The notes beneath the pieces were generated by a model, which saw nothing but the letters and a program-made list of their open reading frames with translations, was not told where the DNA came from and searched no databases. Position numbers and translations under genes: made by a program. This document shows positions 63,089 through 64,000 of a stretch of DNA of 64,000 nt, in pieces. Positions within the stretch are counted from its first letter, which is position 1, and each line of letters starts with the position of its first letter. Origin of the DNA: Pythium myriotylum (lineage: Eukaryota > Oomycota > Peronosporomycetes > Pythiales > Pythiaceae); NCBI GenBank assembly GCA_023091665.1, contig JALJCQ010000017.1:2170001-2234000 (forward strand), read 5' to 3'.

Positions 63089-64000
63089 ATCTAGGCCCTG
63101 CGCCGGCTATCTATATACTAAAAGTGGAACGGTCGTGCGTCGCCCCGCGAGGCCGGAGGCCGAGCCCCCGCCCGCGCAGCGGGCGGACCTGAGTACATTT
63201 CCCCGTCGTCGGGTGTGTGGAGCCCCCGCATTCACTGACATAGGACAGGCCTGAGGTGGGACATTTTTAATGTCACGCGATTCAGACCTTTTCGTTGGAC
63301 AAAAAGATTCCTATTCACTCTTTGCATTGAATTTCTCCTAAAACCTCCTAAACCTACCCTTCGGGCCAGGAAGACTTTTCAAGTTTGAAAAGCAGTTTTT
63401 AGTGTCGAATCGAATATAGCAGGTGAAGGGTGATTGAATAATAATCGTAGAATACTATCCAATCGCGTCATATATTAGGTAATACGAAGGGTCTGTTTAC
63501 GCCATCTGACTGTGCGGCTGTCGTGCGCCACCAAACATTGGGCTCACAACAGAATTTGCAGTCTCCTTGCGCGGTGTTGCGGAGGACAGGCCAGGGGGGA
63601 ATTTGGTTCCTTCAGTGCGAAGAGGTTGTGTAGTGTGGCTGTATCGCCGTGGCTGGCCACACAACGCACGTTCCGAACGCACTGCCACCCCCCCCCCCCC
63701 CCCCCGCGCGCTTTGTGCAGCCTGTAACGGACTGGGGTATAGGAAGTCAGTAGAGTCTCCTTCTTCTCCGAGGGTGCGCATTTTGACGCGAGAATTCCCC
63801 TTCGCTGTCACCTTTCGGCGGGAAAACTCAGGCTGAGCCCGGGGGCCAGATTGATCAATTTATTGCGCACCCTATATACGCGTCCCTGGTAGCGCGGGGC
63901 CGCGTTGAGAGAAAAGGACTCAGGCTCTCTGACGTCCCGTACCTTTCAACTCTCCTCTTTGTGATCCAAGACCGGTGCTGTGATTGTGATTGAAGGCCAA
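63089..64000. other. LINE 3' flank and unassigned sequence
   Basis: Starts with what should be the LINE 3' UTR continuing after the piggyBac TTAA. A GC-rich, hairpin-prone stretch (63135-63190) follows TCTATATACTAAAAGTGG. Near 63434 the phrase ATAATCGTAGAATACTATCC resembles the piggyBac right-arm hairpin at 62689-62712. No gene was recognised to the window end. Confidence 0.35.
63688..63705. repeat. Poly-C homopolymer (18 nt)
   Basis: Uninterrupted run of 18 C on the plus strand. Its length is uncertain in any sequencing technology. Confidence 0.9.

Noticed and set aside
63110..63260. Helitron-like 5' end (TCTATATACTAAAAGTGG followed by GC-rich hairpins)
   Set aside because: No CTRR end with terminal hairpin and no Rep/helicase ORF in the window; the resemblance is too weak to call.
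1..64000. CRISPR arrays, bacterial operons or phage modules
   Set aside because: No regularly spaced repeats with unique spacers and no bacterial-type gene clusters; all repeats are transposon structures in a eukaryotic context.

Overview
The window looks like nuclear DNA of an oomycete, probably a saprolegnialean (Aphanomyces/Saprolegnia/Achlya-like) species. The evidence is two secreted S8 subtilisin genes of a familiar oomycete type, the oomycete initiator element (TCAYTYYGCAATTTGCC-like) about 40-50 nt upstream of both subtilisin ATGs and inside one LTR family, and an oomycete-style transposon set (Crypton, piggyBac, pogo, Copia, Gypsy, LINE). The species is an inference. The only convincing host genes are the two subtilisin paralogues: an intact one at 471-1868 (+) and a copy with one frameshift at 39738-41131 (-). 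Almost everything else is nested mobile DNA.

Layout. 2.5-4.5 kb: a pogo-like DNA transposon with 20-bp terminal inverted repeats (TIRs) and TA target duplications, whose transposase has one in-frame TAG and which carries a tRNA-like sequence. 5.2-5.7 kb: a hAT transposase remnant. 7.9-10.3 kb: a Crypton tyrosine recombinase broken by a solo LTR (5-bp target duplication AGGGG) and a 100-bp tandem duplication. 10.4-11.4 kb: a LINE tail (zinc finger + RNase H). 11.7-14.4 kb: Gypsy-1, cut off inside pol by a junction with Copia-1. 14.4-30.5 kb: a head-to-tail array of three Copia-1 units with a 5943-bp period, sharing 378-bp LTRs and all carrying the same in-frame TAG in the reverse transcriptase (RT). 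32.4-38.7 kb (-): a LINE-ORF1-like reading frame split by an old Copia-2 element. 38.9-39.5 kb: a 524-bp TIR element. 41.5-41.9 kb: an inverted solo LTR of Copia-1. 41.9-45.2 kb: degraded Gypsy-2 containing a TTAA-flanked MITE (short non-autonomous transposon). 45.6-53.4 kb: a LINE with an OTU-protease-like domain, an ORF2 lacking its RT, and a second TTAA MITE. 53.4-63.1 kb: a piggyBac element in the LINE 3' end, itself split by Gypsy-3 (7.3 kb, 303-bp LTRs, target duplication ATCTC). Gypsy-3 carries an antisense extra ORF.

The nesting gives relative ages: LINE, then piggyBac, then Gypsy-3; LINE-ORF1-like gene, then Copia-2; Crypton, then solo LTR. Two unrelated Gypsy families use the same gag-pol junction design: an in-frame GGGAAAC heptamer followed after 5-7 nt by a 10-12 bp stem, with pol in the -1 frame. 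They also share a primer-binding site.

Most apparently novel items are unusual retroelement architectures: shared-LTR tandem array, OTU domain in a LINE, antisense ORF in a Gypsy, accessory ORF in a Copia leader, and a piggyBac ORF lacking its catalytic core. No non-transposon system such as a biosynthetic cluster or defence island was seen.
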